Origin: Stappia sp. BW2
GTDB taxonomy: Bacteria > Pseudomonadota > Alphaproteobacteria > Rhizobiales > Stappiaceae
Assembly (NCBI RefSeq): GCF_008107695.1
Contig: NZ_VIRG01000066.1
Span: forward strand, 496,001-560,000
Length of the DNA stretch: 64,000 nucleotides
Direction: 5' to 3'
In this document: in pieces, positions 1 to 9,104 of the stretch
Position numbering within the stretch: the stretch's first letter is position 1
Layout: each line of letters opens with the position of its first letter
Notes under the pieces: model-generated
What the model was told of the DNA's origin: nothing
The model's input: only the letters and a program-made list of their open reading frames with translations
The model's database searches: none
Position numbers and translations under genes: made by a program

Positions 1-2
1 CA

Positions 3-2531
3 ACTTTTGAGGTCAACAGACAACCGGGAACAGACGCCGGCGCTCCGCTGGTGCTTGATGGTGACGAATTGTCGCTTGCCGACATCAGCTTGAACGGCGA
101 GACGCTGGACGAAACCGCCTACACCGCGACCGACGACCGCCTTGAAGTTCTCTCTCCCCCTGCCGACACGTTCGAGTTGACGCTCGTGACCGAACTCGAT
201 CCGGACGCGAACACCAAATTGATGGGCCTTTACCGCTCCTCTGGGACCTATTGCACCCAATGCGAGGCCGAGGGCTTTCGAAGGATCACCTATTTTCTCG
301 ACCGTCCGGACGTTCTTGCTGTCTACACGACACGTCTGGAAGCCTCGAAGACGGATTGCCCGGTTCTCCTGGCCAATGGCAACCTTGTGGAGACAGGCGA
401 CATCAAGGGCACCGGCAGGCACTACGCTGTCTGGCACGACCCGCATCCCAAGCCCGCCTATCTGTTCGCGCTCGTTGCCGGCGATCTCGCGGAAGTTCCG
501 GACAGGTTCACGACCATGTCCGGGAAGGACGTCGCGCTCAATATCTACGTCGAGCACGGCAAGGAAGGCCTGTGCGACTGGGCCATGGATTCCCTCAAGC
601 GATCCATGCGCTGGGACGAAGAAGTGTTCGGCCGTGAATACGATCTGGAGGTGTTCAACATCGTCGCCGTGTCGGACTTCAACATGGGTGCGATGGAAAA
701 CAAGGGCCTGAACATCTTCAACGACAAGTACGTTCTGGCCGACCCGGACACGGCAACCGATCAGGACTACGCCAATATCGAAGCCGTTATCGCGCACGAA
801 TATTTCCACAACTGGACCGGCAATCGCATCACCTGCCGGGACTGGTTCCAGTTGTGCCTGAAGGAAGGCCTGACGGTGTTCCGCGATCAGGAGTTTTCCT
901 CCGACATGCGCTCGCGTCCAGCCAAGCGCATTGCGGATGTACGCCTTCTGAAATCGCATCAGTTTCCCGAGGACGCAGGCCCGCTCGCACACCCTGTGCG
1001 TCCGAGAAGCTATCACGAAATCAACAACTTCTACACAGCCACCGTTTATGAAAAGGGCGCCGAAGTCGTCCGCATGCTCCAGACGTTTCTGGGGGAGCAG
1101 GCGTTCCGGGCGGGGCTGGATCTCTATTTCGCGCGCCACGACGGGCAAGCAACCACGATCGAAGCCTTCCTGACCTGCTTCGAGGAAGCCTCCTCCACTG
1201 ACCTTGAACAGTTTTCGCTCTGGTACGAGCAGGCCGGAACGCCCGTGGTGTCGGTGGAGACGAAGTATGATCCCGACCGCAAGACGTTCTGCGTTTCGCT
1301 GTCACAGGAAATTCCGCCTCTCGCCGGACAGAAGTCCAGCAAACCTGCTGTCATCCCGCTGCGTTTCGGGCTGATCGGCCCCAACGGCGAGGATATGGAG
1401 ACAGGCCCTGCGGAGGGCGCCACAGTCAGCGGCGATGTGCTTGTCCTCGACAAGGCCCATCAGGACGTGATCTTCAAAAATGTTGCCGCGGCTCCCGTTC
1501 TCTCTCTTCTGCGCGGGTTCTCCGCGCCCGTCCGGCTGAACCAGCCTCTCGATTCGAAGGATCTTCTGTTTCTGGCAGCGCAGGACCGGGACCCCTTCAA
1601 TCGGTGGCAAGCAGTTCAAACGCTGGCGATGCAGGATCTCGTCAGGCTTGCGGGCCTCGTGGGCGATGGCGCGCAAGACGCTCCGTCCGAAGACGTCATC
1701 GGTGTCCTTGCATCCGTCCTGGAGGAAACCCAGCTCGACGAAGCCTTGCGCGCACAGGCACTCACCCTGCCGAGCGAGGCGGATATCGCCCAGGAAATGG
1801 GCAAGGACGTCAACCCGGATGCCATCCATGCGGCGCGGGAGATGCTGCGGCGGGCTGTCGCCGCCCGCCTCGGCTCCGCACTGCTGCCCTTCATTTCCGG
1901 TCCCTCCGCCAGCGGAACCTATTCGCCGGATGCCGAGGCCGCCGGAAAACGGGCGCTCGCAAACCGCTGCCTGCATTACTATGCAGCCTCCGGTGCGGAC
2001 GACGCAGCCGATCTTGTCTGGTCCCGGTTCGCCTCTGCCGACAACATGACCGACCGGCTCGCGGCGCTCACGCTACTGGTTCACGATCACATGCCACGGG
2101 AAGAGGAAGCGCTTGCGGCCTTTAGGCAGCGGCACGCAGACAGCTCGCTCGCCATGGACAAGTGGTTCATGACCCAGGCCATGGCACCGGGCGACAAGAC
2201 CCTGGACCGGGTCAAGGCCCTGATGTCCGACCCTTCCTACGATGCCGGCAATCCCAACCGCGTCAGGTCGCTTCTGCAGTCCTTCGCCACTGGCAACCCG
2301 ACACAGTTTGCCCGTGCGGACGGTGCCGGTTTCGAACTGGTGGCCGAATCAGTTCTGGAAATAGACAAGCGAAACCCGCAAGTGGCATCGAGACTTCTGA
2401 CGAGCTTCCGCTCGTGGCGCGTACTTGACCCACAAAGAAGTGCCCTGGCCGAATCTGCCCTCCTCAGGGTTTCCGCATGCGAAAATCTGTCGAGAGACAG
2501 CCGCGACATTGTCGATAGAACCTTGCAGTAG
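3..2531 (+). CDS. pepN: Aminopeptidase N (5' end missing at window edge)
   Basis: Cytosolic M1-family zinc aminopeptidase that removes N-terminal residues from peptides during protein turnover. The reading frame is open to the left edge, so the first roughly 30 residues lie outside the window; a GTG at 51 is internal and not the start. 842 residues are visible against about 870 in E. coli PepN. The exopeptidase motif GAMEN is at 687-701 and the zinc site HEYFHNWTGN starts at 795, followed by LKEGLTVFRDQ, which carries the third zinc ligand. The C-terminal half matches the helical PepN-specific domain (for example VMDKW-like AMDKWF and NPNRVRSLL). The gene stands alone with a roughly 150 bp gap to the next gene on the same strand. 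In rhizobial genomes pepN is commonly close to pleC and glnE, as here. Confidence 0.97.
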   Translation, partial: TFEVNRQPGTDAGAPLVLDGDELSLADISLNGETLDETAYTATDDRLEVLSPPADTFELTLVTELDPDANTKLMGLYRSSGTYCTQCEAEGFRRITYFLDRPDVLAVYTTRLEASKTDCPVLLANGNLVETGDIKGTGRHYAVWHDPHPKPAYLFALVAGDLAEVPDRFTTMSGKDVALNIYVEHGKEGLCDWAMDSLKRSMRWDEEVFGREYDLEVFNIVAVSDFNMGAMENKGLNIFNDKYVLADPDTATDQDYANIEAVIAHEYFHNWTGNRITCRDWFQLCLKEGLTVFRDQEFSSDMRSRPAKRIADVRLLKSHQFPEDAGPLAHPVRPRSYHEINNFYTATVYEKGAEVVRMLQTFLGEQAFRAGLDLYFARHDGQATTIEAFLTCFEEASSTDLEQFSLWYEQAGTPVVSVETKYDPDRKTFCVSLSQEIPPLAGQKSSKPAVIPLRFGLIGPNGEDMETGPAEGATVSGDVLVLDKAHQDVIFKNVAAAPVLSLLRGFSAPVRLNQPLDSKDLLFLAAQDRDPFNRWQAVQTLAMQDLVRLAGLVGDGAQDAPSEDVIGVLASVLEETQLDEALRAQALTLPSEADIAQEMGKDVNPDAIHAAREMLRRAVAARLGSALLPFISGPSASGTYSPDAEAAGKRALANRCLHYYAASGADDAADLVWSRFASADNMTDRLAALTLLVHDHMPREEEALAAFRQRHADSSLAMDKWFMTQAMAPGDKTLDRVKALMSDPSYDAGNPNRVRSLLQSFATGNPTQFARADGAGFELVAESVLEIDKRNPQVASRLLTSFRSWRVLDPQRSALAESALLRVSACENLSRDSRDIVDRTLQ

Positions 2532-2548
2532 TCTGCAATACTGAGAAA

Positions 2549-2647
2549 GGTTAACGAAAGAACCGAAAAACGGGCCGCGCGTTAACCATTTTATTCTTGG
2601 TCAGGTCTGGACAAGAACCGACGATTTGATTCAAATGGAAGTGATTC
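2549..2647 (+). promoter_or_regulatory. Candidate cell-cycle promoter region of the PleC-like kinase (GTTAACC and two GANTC sites)
   Basis: The short pepN-kinase gap holds an 8 bp inverted repeat (GGTTAACG 2549-2556 and CGTTAACC 2580-2587), the second arm giving the CtrA-type half-site GTTAACC, and two GATTC sequences (2628-2632 and 2643-2647) that match the CcrM methylation site GANTC. Both kinds of site often occur in promoters of alphaproteobacterial cell-cycle genes. The motifs are seen directly; the function is inferred. No full TTAA-N7-TTAAC box is present. Confidence 0.4.
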
Positions 2648-2688
2648 GGGGGTTACCCCGGCGCGGCGGTTTTTGAGGCACACTTCCT

Positions 2689-5043
2689 ATGGCGAGAGCA
2701 GTAGCTGGCGACGCATCTTCGCGGCGCGGCGAGAAGGAGTCTGAGCAGGACACAGACGCAGGCACAAGCAAGCTGCCTCTGCGCGCCCTGCTCATTTCCC
2801 TTGCGGAGAGCCTGGCGCGCTCCGACAGCCTGATGCGACGCCTTATTCCGGGCCTCGCCATTGTCTTTATCGTCATTCTGGCCCTGTTCCGCACAGGCGA
2901 TCTCGTAACCGACTACACCCGGACCCAGGAAACCGCACAGATGACGTTGAGCCTGATGGCAACCGTCGTCGCCAGCGGCCTCATGTCTTCGGAAAGCGAT
3001 CTGCCTGAAACGGGCTACCGGACAACCCTGAAACGCATCCTTGCCGACAGCATGCCTTCCGGGGCGACCAGCAAGGGCCGTATCTATCTCGTCACCGACC
3101 AGTCCGGCACCATCGTGGCGTCCGCCCCTCTCCAGCCTGCTCTCGAAAGCCGTCCGATCAGCGACCTGCTCGGCCCGTCGCAGCCTCTCATGGTGTTCGG
3201 CGACCGCGCCGGCGTGATGCCTGTGGACACCGACCTGGGCGGAAGCAAGGGCAAGGAAAAGGTTTTGGCCACCGTCCATCATCTTGATGGGCGTCTCGGC
3301 ATGGTGGCGGTTCTGCAGCCCGAAAATGCAATCTTCCGCCAGTGGCGGGACGACCTGTCTGCAAATGTGACGCTGTTCGTCGGCACGTCTCTGGTTCTGC
3401 TGGCCGTCATCTACGGCTTTTTCAGCCAGGCGACCCGTGCGGAAGCAGCTGACGACATGTACGCGGCAACCCGCGCCCGCATCGACACCGCCCTCACCCA
3501 TGGCCGCTGCGGACTGTTCGACTGGGATCTGTCGCGTGGCAGAATGTTCTGGTCATCCTCGCTCTACGAGTTGCTGGGCCGCGAACCGAAGGACGACATT
3601 CTCAGCTTCGCCGATGTCTCCGACATCACCCATCCTGATGACATCGACCTTCTGGGCCTTGCCGAACATCTTCTGGAAAGCGGCGAGACACTGGTCGACG
3701 AAACTTTCCGCATGCGCCACGCGGACGGCAGCTGGATCTGGCTGCGCGCCCGCGGCGAGATCCAGTCCGAGCCCGGGCGGGCAGAACCGCATCTCATCGG
3801 GATCTGTCTCGACATCACCGAACAGCACGAGCTTGCCGAACAAAGCCGCATGGCCGATCTGCGCCTGCGGGATGCAATCGAGACAATCTCGGAGGCATTC
3901 GTTCTGTGGAATGCGCGCAACGAGCTTGTCATCTGCAATTCAAACTACCAGTCGCTGCACAGCCTGCCGAATGCCGTGATCAAGCAGGGCACGCCCTACA
4001 AGGACGTGATGGCGGCCGCCTCCAACGCGGAAGTGGCGCCACAGCCGGTCACCTTGCGCCAGCGCGGCGGCGAGCCGGAAGGCTCTTACGAAGCGCAGCT
4101 GGAAGACGGCCGCTGGCTGCAGATTTCCGAAAGGCGCACGAAGGACGGCGGCTTCGTGTCTGTCGGCACGGATATTACCGCGCTGAAGAAAAACGAAGAA
4201 AAGCTGGTCGATTCCGAAAAGCGTCTGAAGGCGACCGTGACCGACCTTCAAAAGTCTCGCCAGACGCTTGAAGTGCAGGCCCGCCAGCTTGTTGAAATGG
4301 CGGAGAAGTACCAGGAAGAAAAGACCCGTGCGGAAGCTGCCAACAAGGCGAAGTCCGAATTCCTGGCCAATATCTCCCATGAACTGAGAACGCCGCTCAA
4401 CGCCATCATCGGGTTCTCCGACATCATGACACAGGAAATGTTCGGCCCGGTCGGCACGGACCGCTATTCGGACTACTGCAAGGACATCTACTCCTCCGGC
4501 ACCTATCTTCTGAATGTGATCAACGACATTCTCGACATGTCCAAGATTGAAGCTGGCCGCATGACCATCGAGACGGAAACCGTCAATGCGTCGGAGTCTG
4601 CCGAAGATGCCAGCCGCATAGTCACTGGAGCGGCAACCGAAAAGAACATTACCGTCACCACCGACGTCGTTGAAAACGTCTCGGTTCATGCGGACAAGCG
4701 GGCGCTGAAACAGATTCTGCTGAACCTTCTGGCAAATGCGGTGAAGTTCACGCCGGACAATGGCACTGTCACGCTCAAGGCCCGGCCACGTGGCGACAAG
4801 CTGCACTTTGAAGTGATCGACACCGGCATCGGCATTTCCGAGCGCGATATCGAACGGCTTGCCCAGCCGTTCGTTCAGGTGGAAAACCAGTTCACCAAGA
4901 CCCACCAGGGGTCGGGGCTTGGACTTGCCATCGCCCGTTCGCTGGTCGAGTTGCATGGCGGTTCGCTGGTGATCAAGTCGGAAGTCAAGAAAGGCACGAC
5001 CGTCAGCTTCACGCTGCCGCTTGCCGACAACGAAGCTGCCTGA
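2689..5043 (+). CDS. pleC: PAS-domain sensor histidine kinase, PleC/DivJ-like
   Basis: 784-residue membrane histidine kinase. A basic and acidic N-terminal tail is followed by TM1 (about residues 52-68), a periplasmic region of about 155 residues, TM2 (about 225-245), two PAS regions (about 265-385 and 390-500), a coiled coil, and a kinase core. The phosphorylated histidine is H564 in NISHELRTPLNAIIGFSDIM; the N box (LLANAVKFT), DTGIGIS and GSGLGLAI follow. The stretch after the H box with MFGP and INDILDMSKIEAGR is typical of the PleC/DivJ/PdhS group that controls DivK phosphorylation and so the CtrA cell-cycle pathway. From memory, S. meliloti pleC lies in the same degP-RR-HK-glnE neighbourhood. 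The start codon at 2689 follows a weak GAGG. There is no receiver domain. The symbol rests on context plus domain pattern and is less certain than the kinase call. Confidence 0.75.
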   Translation: MARAVAGDASSRRGEKESEQDTDAGTSKLPLRALLISLAESLARSDSLMRRLIPGLAIVFIVILALFRTGDLVTDYTRTQETAQMTLSLMATVVASGLMSSESDLPETGYRTTLKRILADSMPSGATSKGRIYLVTDQSGTIVASAPLQPALESRPISDLLGPSQPLMVFGDRAGVMPVDTDLGGSKGKEKVLATVHHLDGRLGMVAVLQPENAIFRQWRDDLSANVTLFVGTSLVLLAVIYGFFSQATRAEAADDMYAATRARIDTALTHGRCGLFDWDLSRGRMFWSSSLYELLGREPKDDILSFADVSDITHPDDIDLLGLAEHLLESGETLVDETFRMRHADGSWIWLRARGEIQSEPGRAEPHLIGICLDITEQHELAEQSRMADLRLRDAIETISEAFVLWNARNELVICNSNYQSLHSLPNAVIKQGTPYKDVMAAASNAEVAPQPVTLRQRGGEPEGSYEAQLEDGRWLQISERRTKDGGFVSVGTDITALKKNEEKLVDSEKRLKATVTDLQKSRQTLEVQARQLVEMAEKYQEEKTRAEAANKAKSEFLANISHELRTPLNAIIGFSDIMTQEMFGPVGTDRYSDYCKDIYSSGTYLLNVINDILDMSKIEAGRMTIETETVNASESAEDASRIVTGAATEKNITVTTDVVENVSVHADKRALKQILLNLLANAVKFTPDNGTVTLKARPRGDKLHFEVIDTGIGISERDIERLAQPFVQVENQFTKTHQGSGLGLAIARSLVELHGGSLVIKSEVKKGTTVSFTLPLADNEAA

Positions 5044-5100
5044 AAAAGTCGGGCTTTCTCGAAATTCGCCGGTTTCCTTGCCGCAGCAAGGCAGCAAAGA

Positions 5101-5994
5101 TCACTCCTTGCTGCCTGCCGCCGTCAGTTCGTGCAGGATGTCGCGCGCACGGGTCCACAGCAATGCGCCCCCTTCTTCAGGAAAGAACCGGTGGCTTGCG
5201 TTTGGTAGTCTCTCTGCGAGTGATTGACCGAAATCGGGTGAATGGACCGGGCTGCCATCCTTGCCGCCGTACCAGAGCGTCACCGGGCAGTTGATCCGGC
5301 CAAGGTCGATCCCCCAGGGCATGAGCGCTGCAAGGGTATCAAGAACATATCCCTTCGGCCCCTGCCTGAAGCCCTCACGAAGCGCCTGCCTGTAGGCCGA
5401 GGCAAAGGGGGCGATGCCATAGACCGCCTGGTCCTCCGGCGAACTCATCGACAGGACAAGATCATAAAAGCCATCGGGTTCGGCAAAGCCCTCCAGCATC
5501 GCAGAAAACCCCGACGGATCTTCCTGTGCGTGCAGGATCATCTGCGTCACCTGTTCCGGCAACCGGTCTGCGAATTCCGCAAGGTAAAGTTCATCCTGAC
5601 CGGAGACAATCGACAGGGAACTTGCCGTGCCGGATGCCGCAACAGCAAAGGCGAAAGGGGCCCCTTGCGAAAAGGCGACCACCGGGAGCGTGGTTCTTCC
5701 CAGGCTGGAAGCAAGGTTGGCAATATCACCTGCGACGCTGACAAGTGTCTTTCCGGGATCAGCAGAAGATGCGCCGAGCCCCGGCCTGTCCGGTGCGATC
5801 AAACGGATATCGAGAGCTTCGAGATGGTCCAGCCCGAACCCAAGCGTGCCGGCCATTCCGGCACCTGTCAGAAACAGAACCGGGTCACCGGTTGGCGGTC
5901 CCCATTCGGACCAGGCAAGCACACGGCTATCGGCAAGCGTGAGGTTGCCGCCGCGGTCCGGGCGACGGACCGCTTCATCAAATGAATGAGTCAT
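5101..5994 (-). CDS. Alpha/beta hydrolase
   Basis: 297-residue single-domain alpha/beta hydrolase with no signal peptide. The oxyanion region (LFLTGAGMAGTLGFG) is followed by DRPGLGASS and then the nucleophile elbow FSQGAPFAF, where the serine lies in a G/F-x-S-x-G pattern; the acid and the final histidine (NASHRFFPEEGG) are near the C terminus. The substrate cannot be deduced. I chose the ATG at 5994 (MTHSFDEAV) over an upstream ATG at 6039 because GAGAA precedes it at a good distance and family members begin here. It is convergent with the PleC-like kinase and lies downstream of glnE on the same strand, 113 bases away. Confidence 0.85.
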   Translation of the reverse strand: MTHSFDEAVRRPDRGGNLTLADSRVLAWSEWGPPTGDPVLFLTGAGMAGTLGFGLDHLEALDIRLIAPDRPGLGASSADPGKTLVSVAGDIANLASSLGRTTLPVVAFSQGAPFAFAVAASGTASSLSIVSGQDELYLAEFADRLPEQVTQMILHAQEDPSGFSAMLEGFAEPDGFYDLVLSMSSPEDQAVYGIAPFASAYRQALREGFRQGPKGYVLDTLAALMPWGIDLGRINCPVTLWYGGKDGSPVHSPDFGQSLAERLPNASHRFFPEEGGALLWTRARDILHELTAAGSKE

Positions 5995-6107
5995 GACGTT
6001 TCTCAAGAAATGGGAAAGGGGTCGCTCAAGGGAGCGCAAAATGATTTGAAATCGTCCGCCGGCGCGGCCCTTCCCTAGCCCAATGATAACGGCTTTGCAA
6101 TCCGCCG

Positions 6108-9104
6108 CTAACTGCTGACCGTTTCCACCTCTCCGATCAGGCGCACGAACGTATCGCGCACCTTCCCCTGAAGTTCTGCAAGTTCCCCTTCCAGCCGACT
6201 GAAGGTCGGGCTGCCGGAGGCCTGCACCAGAAGGTCCAGAACACCACGCGGCGCCTCCGCCGGCACGAACTTGCCGGAAAGGGCCAGACGCAGCACCTGG
6301 GTCAGACGGTGGTAGAGCCTGAGGGCTTCCAGCAACAGGCCTGCATCCCCCAAGCTCAAAAAGCCTGCGTCGCGAGCCAGCTCCAACGCCTGCTCCGTGC
6401 TTTGAGCCAGGATTTCCGGATTTTCCTGAGCGTGTGCGAGCTGCAGAAACTGGGCTAGAAACTCGATATCGACCAGACCACCGGCCACCTGTTTCAGGTC
6501 CCAGACGTCCTTGGTACCTTTTTCCTTCTCGATCCGGGCGCGCATGGTGCGGACATCGTCAGCGAGTTTCGTCAGATCACGCGACTGAACAAGCGTGCCG
6601 CTGATGCTGTTGACGATCTTCTGCTTGAACTCCGGCGTCGTGGAAGCAATCACCCGCCCGCGCGTCAGCGCCATATGCTCCCAGGTCCAGGCTTCCTTCT
6701 GCTGGTAGGCTATGAAACCGTCGAGATTGGTCGCCAGCGGGCCTGCGTTGCCTGAGGGACGGAGCCGGAAATCGACTTCATAAAGCGAGCCCTCTGCCGT
6801 CGGTGCGCTGATGGCCGTTACCAGTCGCTGGGTCAGGCGCGTATAATATTGGGTGATCGCCAGGGGCCTCTTGCCGTCGGATTGCTTGACGTCCTCCGGA
6901 GCTTCATAAAGCAGGATGAGGTCCAGATCGGACGCCGCCGTCATTTCGCGCCCACCCAGCTTGCCCATGGCCAGGACGGCGACATTGCCGCCCGGTACCG
7001 TGCCGTGGCTTTCGCCGACATGAACGATCACCTGTTTCAGTATCCGGTCGACCACCACTTCCGCCAGCCGTGCTAGTGCAAACCCCACCCGGTCGGCGGA
7101 CAGCGTGTCGGAAATCATCCGCAGGCCGATCAGGAACTGCTGTTCCTGGGTAAAGATCCGTGCCCGGTCCAGTGCCTCCTCGTAAAAGCGGGCCTGGGAC
7201 AGTGTCCTGTCCAGCCCGGTGCGAAACTCCTCGACGCTCGGCATGGCACCGAAGAAGGCGGGATCGAGAACCGCGTCCAGGACATGCACGCGCTTGGAAA
7301 CCGTCTCGGCCATGCGCGGTGCAGCGCCCATGGTGGTTGCCAGAAGCGTCAGAAGTTGCGGATTGGACCTGAGCAGAGAGAACAGCTGTACGCCTGCCGG
7401 CAGCTTGGCCAGGAAGCTGTCAAACGCCCGCAGCGCGGCATCCGCGTTGTCCGTTGCTGCCAGCGCGCTGAGGAGCGCCGGATGCATTTCGGTCAACCGC
7501 TCGCGTGCCTTGGTTGAGCGGGTGCAGGGGTAACGGCCGAAATGCCACGATTTGACGATGGCCGCCGCTTCCGCCGGCTGCTTGAAACCAAGGCTCGCGA
7601 GCGTTTCCAACGTCCCTGGATCATGATCGTCACCGGTGAAAACCAGATTGCCCAGTTCCGACGAGAGCGCGGGCTCATCTTCGAAGAGTTCGGCGTAGTG
7701 GTGCTGCACCGTCCGCAAATGATGGAGAAGTGCGTCCTCGAAGTCGGAGAGCGTGTCATAGCCCATCAGCGCGGACACCCTTTTCATTCCCTCCTCATCC
7801 TTGGGCAGAAGCTGTGTTTGCTCGTCGTTGAGCATCTGAATGCGATGTTCGACATTGCGCAGGAACTGATAGGCAGACGCCATCTCGTCGCGTGTCTTGT
7901 CTTTGATCCAGTCGGCATCGACCAGCGCATCCAGCATGTCGAGCGTGCGCCGTCCGCGAAGCGCCGGGTTGCGGCCTCCGGCGATCAACTGCTGGGTCTG
8001 GACGAAGAACTCCACTTCACGGATGCCGCCGCGGCCGAGCTTCACGTTGTGCCCGGCAACCGCAATGGCGCCATGGCCCTTGTGCATGTGGATCTGGCGC
8101 TTGATCGACTGCACGTCGGCAATTGCCGCGAAGTCCAGATACTTGCGCCAGATGAACGGCACGATTTCATGGAGGAAAGCTTCACCAGCCGGAATGTCGC
8201 CCGCGCAGGGCCGCGCCTTGATCAGCGCCGCGCGCTCCCAGTTCTGGCCGAGAGACTCATAGTAGACCAGCGCGGCAGGAACCGACATGGCAAGCGGCGT
8301 TGCTCCCGGGTCGGGGCGCAGGCGCAAATCGGTGCGGAAGACATAACCATCCGCGGTCCGGTCCTGCATGATCTTGACCAGACGGCGCGTCAGCCGGACG
8401 AATTCCACCGGAGCTTCCGCCGATCCCGCCATGGGGGCCTTGGCCGGATCGTAAAGAACGATCAGATCGATGTCGGACGAATAGTTCAGCTCATTTGCGC
8501 CGTGCTTGCCCATGGCAAGAACGATGAGACCGCTGTCGACTTCCGGCTTTTCCGGATCATGAGGTGTGAACTTGTTCCGGCGCGCAAGATCGCCAAGACA
8601 GAACCTGATGGCAGCCGTCAGCGCTGCGTCCGCAAATCCGGCCAGGGCACCGGTCACGCGGGTCAGGCCGATTGCGCCGGCAATATCGGCAAGGCCGAGT
8701 GTCAACGCAAGATCGTGCTTGAAAAGGCGCAAGGTGCGCATGATGCCGGCTTCGTCTTCCGCCCGCGCTCCGCGGGCATCCGACAGCAGGTTTTCCAGAC
8801 GGGTTTCCGGCGCTTCCTGCAGGAGGCGAAGAAGGCCCGTGGGATCAGCGAGCATCAGATCGCGCAGATAGGGGGAATTGCCGATAACCCCGAGCAGGAA
8901 CCCTTCCAGATCCGGCTTTTCCTGCAAAAGCGACTTCAGCGCCTCGCCGGACTCTGCATCAGAAAGGAGATCTTTCAGGAAGAGGGCTGCATGAGCGGGA
9001 TCGAGCGCTTTGGGCACCACCGCGATCCGGTCGGCCAGAATACCTGCGCCACCGTCCTGGTTAGTCCCCTTCCCCCGATTGCCCGGCTGTGCCGCCTTGT
9101 TCAT
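6108..9104 (-). CDS. glnE: Bifunctional glutamine synthetase adenylyltransferase/adenylyl-removing enzyme
   Basis: 998 residues, in the usual size range for rhizobial GlnE. It adenylylates and deadenylylates glutamine synthetase (GlnA) in response to the PII protein state and so sets ammonium assimilation. Two nucleotidyltransferase halves are visible, each with a G-K-x-G then S-D-x-D signature: MGKHGANELNYSSDIDL at about residue 200 (deadenylylating half) and MGKLGGREMTAASDLDL at about 715 (adenylylating half), each followed by the glycine-rich GIREVEFFVQ or GLVDIEFLAQ segments. The start overlaps the end of the upstream histidine kinase by 44 bases, which suggests translational coupling in a degP-RR-HK-glnE transcript. 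Confidence 0.97.
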   Translation of the reverse strand: MNKAAQPGNRGKGTNQDGGAGILADRIAVVPKALDPAHAALFLKDLLSDAESGEALKSLLQEKPDLEGFLLGVIGNSPYLRDLMLADPTGLLRLLQEAPETRLENLLSDARGARAEDEAGIMRTLRLFKHDLALTLGLADIAGAIGLTRVTGALAGFADAALTAAIRFCLGDLARRNKFTPHDPEKPEVDSGLIVLAMGKHGANELNYSSDIDLIVLYDPAKAPMAGSAEAPVEFVRLTRRLVKIMQDRTADGYVFRTDLRLRPDPGATPLAMSVPAALVYYESLGQNWERAALIKARPCAGDIPAGEAFLHEIVPFIWRKYLDFAAIADVQSIKRQIHMHKGHGAIAVAGHNVKLGRGGIREVEFFVQTQQLIAGGRNPALRGRRTLDMLDALVDADWIKDKTRDEMASAYQFLRNVEHRIQMLNDEQTQLLPKDEEGMKRVSALMGYDTLSDFEDALLHHLRTVQHHYAELFEDEPALSSELGNLVFTGDDHDPGTLETLASLGFKQPAEAAAIVKSWHFGRYPCTRSTKARERLTEMHPALLSALAATDNADAALRAFDSFLAKLPAGVQLFSLLRSNPQLLTLLATTMGAAPRMAETVSKRVHVLDAVLDPAFFGAMPSVEEFRTGLDRTLSQARFYEEALDRARIFTQEQQFLIGLRMISDTLSADRVGFALARLAEVVVDRILKQVIVHVGESHGTVPGGNVAVLAMGKLGGREMTAASDLDLILLYEAPEDVKQSDGKRPLAITQYYTRLTQRLVTAISAPTAEGSLYEVDFRLRPSGNAGPLATNLDGFIAYQQKEAWTWEHMALTRGRVIASTTPEFKQKIVNSISGTLVQSRDLTKLADDVRTMRARIEKEKGTKDVWDLKQVAGGLVDIEFLAQFLQLAHAQENPEILAQSTEQALELARDAGFLSLGDAGLLLEALRLYHRLTQVLRLALSGKFVPAEAPRGVLDLLVQASGSPTFSRLEGELAELQGKVRDTFVRLIGEVETVSS

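Noticed and set aside
3940..5097. Open frame of 385 codons on the minus strand opposite the PleC-like kinase
   Set aside because: Antisense to intact kinase domain; no motif.
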